A stretch of 64,000 nt of DNA from Pontivivens ytuae (GTDB lineage Bacteria; Pseudomonadota; Alphaproteobacteria; Rhodobacterales; Rhodobacteraceae). Each line of letters begins with the position of its first letter. Within the stretch, counting starts at the first letter, position 1. The stretch spans positions 434,001-498,000 of the forward strand of contig NZ_CP064942.1 of NCBI RefSeq assembly GCF_015679265.1, read 5' to 3'. Below the pieces are notes generated by a model. The model was not told the DNA's origin. It did no database searches and worked only from the letters and a program-made list of their open reading frames with translations. The position numbers and the translations under genes were made by a program. This document shows, piece by piece, positions 17,640 to 24,702 of the stretch.

Positions 17640-17667
17640 TCGGTAAAGCTGGCGGCACTCTTGGGCC

Positions 17668-18144
17668 ATGATGAAACAGTTGTCTCTTTCGCTGACCGAG
17701 CTCGACCGCCTGATCCTGCAGGCCCTGCAGCGCGACGCGACGCTGTCGGTGCGCGGTCTCGCCGAGAAGCTCGACCAGTCGCAATCGACGATCTGGCGGC
17801 GTCTGACGAGCCTGGAGAAGGCGGGCGCGATCCGGGCGCGGGTCGCCCTGCTCGACCCCGCGCGAGTCGGCGTGCCGGTCTGCGTTTTCGTACAGATCAA
17901 CCTCACCGGGCACGGACCGGAGGTGCGCAAGTCCTTTGAATCGCTGGTGGAACGCACGCCGGAGATCCTCGACTGCTATGCCGTGACCGGCACCTTCGAC
18001 TACACGCTGATCGTCCGCTGCGGCTCGGTCGAGGATTTCGAGGAGCTGCTGATGCACCGCATACTCAACCATGACAGCGTGGCCAACGCTTCAAGCCAGT
18101 TCGCACTGCGCCAGATCAAGAGCGAGACCGCGCTGCCGATCTGA
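17668..18144 (+). CDS. Lrp/AsnC-family transcriptional regulator
   Basis: 158 residues. The N-terminal helix-turn-helix reads LDRLILQALQRDATLSVRGLAEKL then QSTIWRRLTSLEKAGAI. The C-terminal RAM (amino-acid binding) domain follows, with YAVTGTFDYTLIVRC. Start at ATG 17668 (a second ATG follows directly). It is divergent from phhA and probably activates it in response to phenylalanine or tyrosine (inference from position). Confidence 0.9.
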   Translation: MMKQLSLSLTELDRLILQALQRDATLSVRGLAEKLDQSQSTIWRRLTSLEKAGAIRARVALLDPARVGVPVCVFVQINLTGHGPEVRKSFESLVERTPEILDCYAVTGTFDYTLIVRCGSVEDFEELLMHRILNHDSVANASSQFALRQIKSETALPI

Positions 18145-18166
18145 AACATCCGTTCCATGGCGTCCG

Positions 18167-18204
18167 GTATGAAAAGCGTATGATTTGCGTATGACATCGG
18201 TATG
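18167..18204. repeat. four GTATG(A) direct repeats with exact 11-bp period
   Basis: GTATG begins at 18167, 18178, 18189 and 18200. The first two units are GTATGAAAAGC and GTATGATTTGC. They fill most of the gap between two convergent gene ends (18144 and 18231). The function is unknown. Confidence 0.75.
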
Positions 18205-18230
18205 CCACCAGATCGCTCGAATGCACCGCA

Positions 18231-18575
18231 TTAACCGTGGATCGCGCGGCTGTCCTCCGGCGCCTCGGCCCGTTCCGTCATCCCGTAGTCGCGGATGATG
18301 GCGGCGACGCGCAGGCGGTAGTCGGCGAAGTGGACCTTGCGGCCCATGGCCTGCGCCCGGCGATGCTCATGGAGCTTGCGCCACTCCTCCAGCGCCGCCT
18401 CGTCCCGCCAGATCGAGAGGGACAGGAGCTTGCCGGGTTCGGTCAGGCTCTCGAACCGCTCGACGGAGATGAAGCCGTCGATGGCCTCAGTATGGGCGCG
18501 CATCTCGGTGGCGAGGTTGAGATAAGACGAGCGGTGGCCGTCCTTGGGCCAGACCTCGAAGATGACGGCGATCAT
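18231..18575 (-). CDS. antibiotic biosynthesis monooxygenase (ABM) domain protein
   Basis: 114 residues. A ferredoxin-like ABM fold is suggested by the start MIAVIFEVWPKDGHRSSYL, the central FISVERFESLTEPGKLLSLSI and EEWRKLHEHRRAQAMGR. Such small dimeric proteins oxidise quinol-like or haem substrates without a cofactor, or serve as stress proteins. Its start overlaps the stop of the preceding NIPSNAP-type gene by ATGA, so the two form a unit. Confidence 0.8.
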   Translation of the reverse strand: MIAVIFEVWPKDGHRSSYLNLATEMRAHTEAIDGFISVERFESLTEPGKLLSLSIWRDEAALEEWRKLHEHRRAQAMGRKVHFADYRLRVAAIIRDYGMTERAEAPEDSRAIHG

Positions 18576-18883
18576 TGGGGGCCTCCGATGCGGTGGTAGA
18601 AGGCGCGGTCCTCGCGCCGGATGAAGCGGTTTTGCGCGGCAAAGGCGTAGTTTTGCGCGCCTTCGGGGCTCCCGGCAAGGCGGGCACGGTAGGCCTCGTA
18701 GGCGGCGAGGTCGGCGATCTCGTAGAGACCATAGGCGGTGGTCGCCGTCCCCTCGCGCGGGGAGAAGTAGCCGATGAGGTTGGCGCCGGCGGCGGGGATC
18801 GCGGCGGCCCAGGTCTCGGCATAGGTCTCGAACTCCGCGCGCTGGAAGGGCTCGATCTCGTAGCGGATGATGCAGGTGAGCAT
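18572..18883 (-). CDS. NIPSNAP-family small protein
   Basis: 103 residues, the size of a single NIPSNAP (dimeric alpha-beta barrel) domain. Features are MLTCIIRYEIEPFQRAEFETYA and the later DLAAYEAYRARL and FIRREDRAFY. Its function is not established for bacteria. It overlaps the ABM gene downstream and faces an ArsR-type regulator 100 bp away. Confidence 0.8.
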   Translation of the reverse strand: MLTCIIRYEIEPFQRAEFETYAETWAAAIPAAGANLIGYFSPREGTATTAYGLYEIADLAAYEAYRARLAGSPEGAQNYAFAAQNRFIRREDRAFYHRIGGPQ

Positions 18884-18926
18884 GGGTGGTCTCCTTTCGC
18901 GGTGGACCGTGCCACGGGCGGGCGCG

Positions 18927-18937
18927 CGAACGGTTCG
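18927..18937. promoter_or_regulatory. CGAAC-G-GTTCG palindrome in divergent region
   Basis: A short perfect palindrome lies midway between the NIPSNAP gene (start 18883) and the ArsR-type gene (start 18984). It is a plausible regulator site, but it is short and GC-rich. Confidence 0.3.
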
Positions 18938-18983
18938 GGCCGGGCCGTAGCATCGGCGCGCGATGATGGCCTAGGATCGGCCC

Positions 18984-19649
18984 ATGGCAGACGGACCGGA
19001 TATCGCGCGCATTGCCACCCTGATTGGGGAGCCGGCGCGGGCGCGCATGCTTTCCGCGCTCATGGGCGGGCAGGCGCTGACCGCGAGCGAACTGGCCGAG
19101 GAGGCCGGGGTGACGCGGCAGACCGCGAGCGGGCATCTGTCGCGGCTGGAGGACGGTGCGCTGATCGCGGGCGTGAAGCAGGGGCGGCACCGGTATTTCC
19201 GGCTGTCCGGGTCGGATGTCGCCGAGGCGCTGGAGGTGCTGATGGAGGTGGTCGACCGGCGGGGGCCGGCGCGGGTGCGCCCCGGTCCACGGGAGCCGGA
19301 GATGCGCCACGCGCGGGTCTGCTACGACCACCTCGCCGGGACGCTGGGCGTGGCGCTGCATGACGGGCTGCTGGCGCGAGGATGGCTGGCGCCGGGGTTG
19401 GTGCCGACGGCGGAGGGGACGGCGGCGTTCGAGGATCTGGGCATCGACATGGATGAGTTGGGCAAGGCGCGGAGGCCGCTCTGCCGCGCCTGCCTCGACT
19501 GGTCGGAACGGCGGACGCACCTGGCGGGCGGGCTGGGGGCCGCGCTCTTCACCGCGTTCGAGGACCGGGGCTGGTTGAAGCGTGTGCCGGGCGCGCGAGT
19601 GGTACGGTCGCCGGGGGAAGCGGAGCTGCGCGACTGGCTCGGCAACTGA
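18984..19649 (+). CDS. ArsR-family winged-helix regulator
   Basis: 221 residues, longer than classical ArsR proteins. The N-terminal ~90 residues are winged helix: GEPARARMLSALMGG, TASELAEEAGVTRQTASGHL as the HTH, and HRYFRLSG as the wing. The C-terminal half is of unknown role, with CRACLDWSERRTHLAGGLGAA containing a CxxC pair. It is divergent from the NIPSNAP-ABM pair, its likely target. Confidence 0.85.
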   Translation: MADGPDIARIATLIGEPARARMLSALMGGQALTASELAEEAGVTRQTASGHLSRLEDGALIAGVKQGRHRYFRLSGSDVAEALEVLMEVVDRRGPARVRPGPREPEMRHARVCYDHLAGTLGVALHDGLLARGWLAPGLVPTAEGTAAFEDLGIDMDELGKARRPLCRACLDWSERRTHLAGGLGAALFTAFEDRGWLKRVPGARVVRSPGEAELRDWLGN

Positions 19650-19741
19650 TCCTTCATCTTTCGCCCGGATGCTCGTGGATGGCCACCGGCAGGATGTGCG
19701 TATTTGGACAAAGAAGAAGACGGGGCGGGCGGCGCCAGATT

Positions 19742-19775
19742 GTTTCCATTCCGAACGATTTTCGGCGGAGGAAAC
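19742..19775. promoter_or_regulatory. nested dyad upstream of the pirin gene
   Basis: GTTTCC (19742-19747) pairs with GGAAAC (19770-19775), and within it CCGAA (19751-19755) pairs with TTCGG (19761-19765). It lies 41 bp upstream of the pirin ATG. It may be an operator or a leader hairpin. Confidence 0.45.
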
Positions 19776-19816
19776 CGCGCCATATTGCCCGTCAGGAAAC
19801 ACCATGGAGATGTGTC

Positions 19817-20755
19817 ATGAGCTGGAACCCCGCGCTCGACCCCCATTGCCCGACCGGAGACGAGGTGGACGCGATCGAGACGCTGATCGTACCGCGGGCG
19901 CGCGATCTCGGCGGGTTCGAGGTGCGCCGTGCCCTGCCCGCGCCGCAGCGGCAGATGGTGGGGCCCTTCATCTTCTTCGACCAGATGGGCCCGGCGGAAT
20001 TCATCACCGAGAAGGGGATCGACGTGCGCCCGCATCCGCATATCGGGCTGGCGACGGTCACGTATCTCTATGACGGAGCGATCCATCACCGCGACAGCCT
20101 CGGCAGCTCGCTTGAGATCAAGCCGGGTGCCGTGAACTGGATGATCGCGGGGCACGGCATCACCCATTCGGAGCGGACGCCGGGCGACGAGCGGGCGAAG
20201 GACGGATCGAAGCTCTTCGGCATCCAGACCTGGGTGGCCCTGCCCGAGAAGGATGAGGAGGGCGAGGCCGGGTTCGAGCACGTGGCAAAGGAGGAGCTTC
20301 CGTTTCTGGAGGGGGAAGGCAAGGAGGTGCGCCTGATCCTCGGCTCGCTTTACGGCGAGCGCGCGCCGGTGAAGACGTTCTCCGAGATGTTCTATGCCGA
20401 CGTGGTGATGAAGGCGGGGTCGAAGATCCCGCTCCCCGACGAGCATGAGGATCGGGGCATCTATGTCGTCTCCGGCGAGGTCGAGATCGCGGGGCAGCGA
20501 TACGAGGCGGGGCAGATGATGGTCTTCCGCCCCGGCGACGCGATCACGGTGAGCGCCACGCGCGACGCGCGGCTGATGCTGTTGGGCGGTGAGACGCTGA
20601 ACGGGCCGCGCTACATCTGGTGGAACTTCGTCGCCTCCTCGAAGGAGAAGATCGAGGCGGCCAAGGAGGCGTGGCGCGAGGGGGATTGGGAGCATGGCCG
20701 CTTCCAGCTTCCGCCCGACGATCATGCGGAGCACATCCCCCTGCCCGATCGGTGA
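19817..20755 (+). CDS. pirin-family protein
   Basis: 312 residues from ATG 19817, with GGAGA upstream. It is a bicupin iron protein. The N-terminal cupin has the pirin metal site DVRPHPHIGLATVTYLYDG and later MIAGHGITHSERTP. The C-terminal domain follows, with EDRGIYVVSGEVE. Bacterial pirins may act as quercetinases or as regulators; which applies here is unknown. It converges with the SulP gene, 16 bp away. Confidence 0.9.
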   Translation: MSWNPALDPHCPTGDEVDAIETLIVPRARDLGGFEVRRALPAPQRQMVGPFIFFDQMGPAEFITEKGIDVRPHPHIGLATVTYLYDGAIHHRDSLGSSLEIKPGAVNWMIAGHGITHSERTPGDERAKDGSKLFGIQTWVALPEKDEEGEAGFEHVAKEELPFLEGEGKEVRLILGSLYGERAPVKTFSEMFYADVVMKAGSKIPLPDEHEDRGIYVVSGEVEIAGQRYEAGQMMVFRPGDAITVSATRDARLMLLGGETLNGPRYIWWNFVASSKEKIEAAKEAWREGDWEHGRFQLPPDDHAEHIPLPDR

Positions 20756-20771
20756 CCGGGCGGGCACAGGC

Positions 20772-22475
20772 TCAGCCGTCGTCCCGCGGCGCGGCGCAGC
20801 GGGTCGTCATCTCCTGCACGCCATCCTCGACGGTCAGGAAACAGGGGATGTCGTCGGTGGGGGCCGCGGCCTTCAACGCATCGTGGACCGGCATGTGCAA
20901 CGCGGCGAAGGCGATCAGCAGATCCTCGTCGGCCAGCGTGGCGCGCAGGCGGTCGAACATGCGCAGGGCGCTCGCGTCGATCGCGTTGACCCCGCGCATG
21001 TCGAGGAGCAGGCAGCGCGCCTGCGGGTGGGCGGCGATGATCTCGCCCAACCGCGCTTCGACATGGCCGACATTGCCGAAATAGAGCGAGCGGTCGATGC
21101 GCACCGGCAGGACGGGCAGCGTGTCGAGCTCGACCCTGTCCCGGTCGGTGGAGCGGTAGTTGTCGGCCCCGTCCGCCCGCCCGATCCGGGTCACCCGCGG
21201 CTGGCTGGAGATCCAGAGGAAGACGGCGAGCCCCGACAACGCGCCCGCCACCAGCCCCCAGCGCACGCCGAAGAGGACGGTCGCAAGGAAGGTCGCGGCG
21301 ATCACCACGCCCTCCGCCCGGCTGTGGGTCCAGACGGCGCGGATGTCGCGCACCTTCACGAGACCGACGATGGCGCTGAGGATCAGCGCGGCCAGTGCGG
21401 CCTCGGGCAGTGCGGCGAGCAGCGGCCCCGCGAACAGGATCACCGGCAGCACGATCAGCCCGCCGATGGCGCTCGACAGCGGTGAGCGGGCGCCGGAGCT
21501 CTCCACCAAGGCCGAGCGGCTGAGGCTGATGCCGGGGGCGAAGCCGCCGGTCACGCCCGCCGCGACGCTGGCCGCGCCCACCGCCAGCGCCTCGCGATCC
21601 GTGTTGAGCGCATCGTTGCGGCGGCGCGGCAGGGACTTCGCGACCGCCGTTCCGGTGACGAAGACAACGAGCGCGACCAGCCCGCTCGACGGCAGCAGGC
21701 CGAGCCAGGCGCTTGGATCGGCGAGGGGCAGCATCGGCTGCGGCAGCCCGCCCGACGGCGCTTGCACCCGCGCGACGTCGAAGGGCCGTGCGATGAGCGC
21801 TGCGCCTGCGATGATGAGGAGCGGCAGCCCCTTCACCACGGCCAGCCGCACCGGGGCGGGCAGAGCGAGGGGTGCGATCGCCCGGTCCGCGAACCCGTTG
21901 GCGAGGAACAGCAGGGCGAGTACGCTCGCCCCAACCGCGACCGTCATCCCGTCTGGCGCCCCTGCCCCGGCGAAGATCGGCACCGCGTCGATCAGGTTGC
22001 CCGCCCGCGGCAGGTCGAGGCCCAGGAAGGCGGGAAGCTGGCTGACCGCGATCAGCACCGCAATGGCCGCCGTGAAGCCCAGAAGCGCCGGCTCACTCAC
22101 GAAATTCACCAGCCGCCCCAGCCGCACCGCTCCGAGGATCAGCAGGATCGCGCCGCTCTCAACTGCGATGATCGCGGCGGCGGCCATCGGCTCCAGCTCC
22201 GTCCCGGCGATGGCATCGGCCACGACCAGCGAGGCGAGCGCCACCGGCCCGACGGAGACGAAGGCGCTGCCGCCCAGTGCCGCATAAAGCAGTGGCGCCA
22301 CCATGGCCGTGTAGAGCCCCGCCTCCGGCGGCAGACCGGCGAGCAGCGCATAGGCCATGGCCTGTGGAATCAGCAGGATGGCGAGGATCAGCCCGGCGAG
22401 CAGGTCCGCACCGAAGCCCCCGATGTCGTAGTCGCGCACCCATGGCGGGATCAGGGCCGCGGGGCGAAGCGCCAT
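20772..22475 (-). CDS. SulP-family anion permease with STAS domain
   Basis: 567 residues from ATG 22475, with GGAGGAT upstream. About 10-12 hydrophobic segments make up residues ~1-430, including the signature region AYALLAGLPPEAGLYTAM. A cytoplasmic C-terminal STAS domain follows (~450-545), with LLLDMRGVNAIDASALRMF. SulP carriers move sulfate, bicarbonate or dicarboxylates, usually with H+ or Na+. The substrate cannot be assigned. No carbonic anhydrase is adjacent. Confidence 0.9.
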   Translation of the reverse strand: MALRPAALIPPWVRDYDIGGFGADLLAGLILAILLIPQAMAYALLAGLPPEAGLYTAMVAPLLYAALGGSAFVSVGPVALASLVVADAIAGTELEPMAAAAIIAVESGAILLILGAVRLGRLVNFVSEPALLGFTAAIAVLIAVSQLPAFLGLDLPRAGNLIDAVPIFAGAGAPDGMTVAVGASVLALLFLANGFADRAIAPLALPAPVRLAVVKGLPLLIIAGAALIARPFDVARVQAPSGGLPQPMLPLADPSAWLGLLPSSGLVALVVFVTGTAVAKSLPRRRNDALNTDREALAVGAASVAAGVTGGFAPGISLSRSALVESSGARSPLSSAIGGLIVLPVILFAGPLLAALPEAALAALILSAIVGLVKVRDIRAVWTHSRAEGVVIAATFLATVLFGVRWGLVAGALSGLAVFLWISSQPRVTRIGRADGADNYRSTDRDRVELDTLPVLPVRIDRSLYFGNVGHVEARLGEIIAAHPQARCLLLDMRGVNAIDASALRMFDRLRATLADEDLLIAFAALHMPVHDALKAAAPTDDIPCFLTVEDGVQEMTTRCAAPRDDG

Positions 22476-22654
22476 GGCATATCCTCCCGCCCACAACCTA
22501 AACCGCGGGCGGATGGGGTCGAATTTCGCTCTCCTGCCCCGCGACTTGTGGTACAAATTCCGCGCCGTGGTCACCCCCTGCGGCCAAGGACCGTTCGGGC
22601 GAGGAGGCCCGCGGGCGCGGTCCCCAACCATGACCATCGGAAACGGAACATCAC

Positions 22655-23095
22655 GTGACTTCTCTACATTCTGATCGACCCGCCTCCGGCCCTGCCGGAT
22701 CCTGCGACCGTGCGCGCCGCGCCTTCTGCCTGGGCGCGATCGCGACCGCGGCGGCGGGCCCGGCGCTTGCCCATCCCGGGCACGAGGGCGGGCATCCGAG
22801 CATCACGCTCGCCGTCCGGCTCCTCGGCGCGCAGCGGGTGGACGACGCGGTGGCGGTCGAAATCGCCTTCGCCAACGGGGGCCTGCTGCCCATCGTGGTC
22901 CGTGAGCTCTCCACCCCCGATGGCGAGATCGCCGAGCGGCGCCTGCCGCTGGTGCTGAACGCCGGTGAGGCGGTGCTCTGGAACGGCGACGAGGCGATCA
23001 TGGTCCGCGGCATCGCCGAGGATGCGGAGAGCTTCCCCCTCGATATCGCGACCAGCAACGCCTCGGCCCGGGCGACCGTGCGGATCACCGCGTGA
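22655..23095 (+). CDS. exported hypothetical protein with Tat-like signal
   Basis: 146 residues from GTG 22655; no in-frame ATG exists early and the RBS is weak, so the start is uncertain. The N-terminus has a twin-arginine-like CDRARRAFCLGAIATAAAG followed by a His-rich HPGHEGGHP. The rest looks like a single beta-sandwich (ITLAVRLLG, VAVEIAFANGG). No family was recognised. It overlaps the next gene by GTGA, so the two are coupled. Confidence 0.6.
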   Translation: MTSLHSDRPASGPAGSCDRARRAFCLGAIATAAAGPALAHPGHEGGHPSITLAVRLLGAQRVDDAVAVEIAFANGGLLPIVVRELSTPDGEIAERRLPLVLNAGEAVLWNGDEAIMVRGIAEDAESFPLDIATSNASARATVRITA

Positions 23096-24315
23096 GGCTC
23101 GACCACGCCGAAGTGCATGTGGTGGCCAACCCGCCGCCGGGCTTCGGCGGGCGCTATTTCATCCTGGTAAAGGTGGTGGCCGAGGGCGGCCTCCACGGCT
23201 GGGGCGAGGTCTATGCCGCCGCCGTGGGGCCGGAGGCGATGCGCGCGGTGATCCTCGACGTCTTCGCCCGGCACATGCGCGGCCGCGACGTGGCGGAGGT
23301 CGAGGCGATGTACCGCGCGGTCCATTCCTCCGGCTTCACCCAGCGTCCCGATCCGACGGTGATGGGCGCTTTCTCGGGACTGGAGATCGCCTGCTGGGAC
23401 ATCCGCGGCAAGGCGCTGGGCGAGCCGGTGCACCGCCTGCTCGGCGGTCGGGTGCAGGAGCGGGTGCGCGCCTACACTTACCTCTACCCGCGGGCGGGCG
23501 AGGATGCGGCCGCTTTCTATGCCTCGCCCGAACGCGCGGCGGAGGCGGCGGCGGAGCGCGCGGATCAGGACTTCACGGCGGTGAAGTTCGACCCGGCGGG
23601 GCCCTACACGGTGATGGGCGGACACCAGCCGGCCCTGTACGACCTGGAGCGGTCGGAGGCGTTCTGCGCCGCGATCCGGGCGGCGGTGGGGCCGCGCGCC
23701 GATTTGCTCTTCGGCACCCACGGGCAGTTCACGCCGGACGGCGCGATCCGCATAGGGCGGCGGCTGGAGCCCTACGATCCGCTGTGGTTCGAGGAGCCCT
23801 GCCCGCCTGACACGTTGCCGGCGGATCTGGCCCGGGTCGCCCGCGCCGTGCGGATCCCCGTGGCGACGGGGGAGCGGCTGGTGACGCCTGTCGAGTTCGC
23901 AGCCGTGCTCCGTGCAGGGGCCGCGAGCATCCTGCAACCCGCCCTGGGCCACTGTGGCGGGCTCTGGGCCGCACGCAAGATCGCGGTGCTGGCCGAGGCC
24001 TTCGGCGCACAGATTGCGCCGCATCTCTATGCCGGGCCGGTCGAGTGGGCGGCGAACGTGCAGCTCGCGCTCGCCTGCCCCAACTTCCTGATCGCGGAGA
24101 CGATCGGCGACGGCACGGGCTTCCAGGCGGATCTGCTGGTCGAGCCGATCCGGGTGGAGCGCGGCCATATCGCGCCGCCCGAGGCGCCGGGCCTGGGCAT
24201 CGACGTGGACGAGGCGGTGCTAACCGCGCACCCGTGGGACGGCAGCCAGCTGCATCTGGAGATGCAGGCGACCCCGCACCGCTACGACGCGGAGGAGAAG
24301 TTCGGGGGCGGGTGA
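23092..24315 (+). CDS. enolase-superfamily dehydratase (mannonate/galactonate dehydratase-like)
   Basis: 407 residues starting with GTG that overlaps the previous stop. The N-terminal capping domain has VMGAFSGLEIACWDIRGKALG. The barrel contains FTAVKFDPAG, GTHGQFTPDGAIRIG, WFEEPCPPD and a late APHLYAGP His. The pattern fits the sugar-acid dehydratase subgroup (ManD/GalD/RspA-like), which uses Mg2+. The exact sugar acid is unknown. The exported upstream partner is unusual for such an enzyme. Confidence 0.85.
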   Translation: MRLDHAEVHVVANPPPGFGGRYFILVKVVAEGGLHGWGEVYAAAVGPEAMRAVILDVFARHMRGRDVAEVEAMYRAVHSSGFTQRPDPTVMGAFSGLEIACWDIRGKALGEPVHRLLGGRVQERVRAYTYLYPRAGEDAAAFYASPERAAEAAAERADQDFTAVKFDPAGPYTVMGGHQPALYDLERSEAFCAAIRAAVGPRADLLFGTHGQFTPDGAIRIGRRLEPYDPLWFEEPCPPDTLPADLARVARAVRIPVATGERLVTPVEFAAVLRAGAASILQPALGHCGGLWAARKIAVLAEAFGAQIAPHLYAGPVEWAANVQLALACPNFLIAETIGDGTGFQADLLVEPIRVERGHIAPPEAPGLGIDVDEAVLTAHPWDGSQLHLEMQATPHRYDAEEKFGGG

Positions 24316-24702
24316 GCGGGCTCGGCGAACGAACCGCCGCCAAAGAATCCTGCCAAGCCGCAGAGGTCAGCGCCCGACCCTGGGGTGGGCGCGTTGGAAC
24401 GGCACTGATCCGTGCCTACAGAGCAAACTGTCGGTCGGCGGCGCAGCTTGCCCCGCCGCAAAAGCGTCCTCCCGTGGGGAGGGTCGGGCGCTGCCCGGCG
24501 GTCCCGCCGGGCGATTGGGTGGTTCGAGGCGATACCGCCCCGGACTTGATCCGGGGCCTTTCGATGCGGGGCGCTTTGGTGCGCAGCGGTCCCGGCGCTT
24601 CGGCCGGGACGGTTACGGTCGGACCTGATCCGGCCATCTGCTGCTTCGGCAGATCCTCGGGGCGAGCCCGAGGATGACGGTGCCCGATGACCACACCAAG
24701 CC
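24316..24702. other. 387-bp gene-free stretch dominated by palindromes
   Basis: There is no convincing gene. The left ~150 bp show nothing clear. The right part is an array of six perfect GC-rich dyads, listed separately. It lies between convergent genes. Confidence 0.6.
24468..24673. repeat. array of six palindromes
   Basis: The perfect dyads are CCTCCC/GGGAGG (24468-24482), GCCCGGCGG/CCGCCGGGC (24493-24512), CCCCGGA/TCCGGGG (24538-24556), GTCCCGGC/GCCGGGAC (24589-24610), ATCTGC/GCAGAT (24636-24654) and CCTCGGG/CCCGAGG (24655-24673). The third and last resemble dispersed palindromes frequent in alphaproteobacterial intergenic DNA. Confidence 0.8.

Noticed and set aside
22474..22674. 66-codon plus-strand open frame before the exported-protein gene
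   Set aside because: It overlaps the start of the supported gene and begins opposite the SulP start; there is no RBS or family signal.
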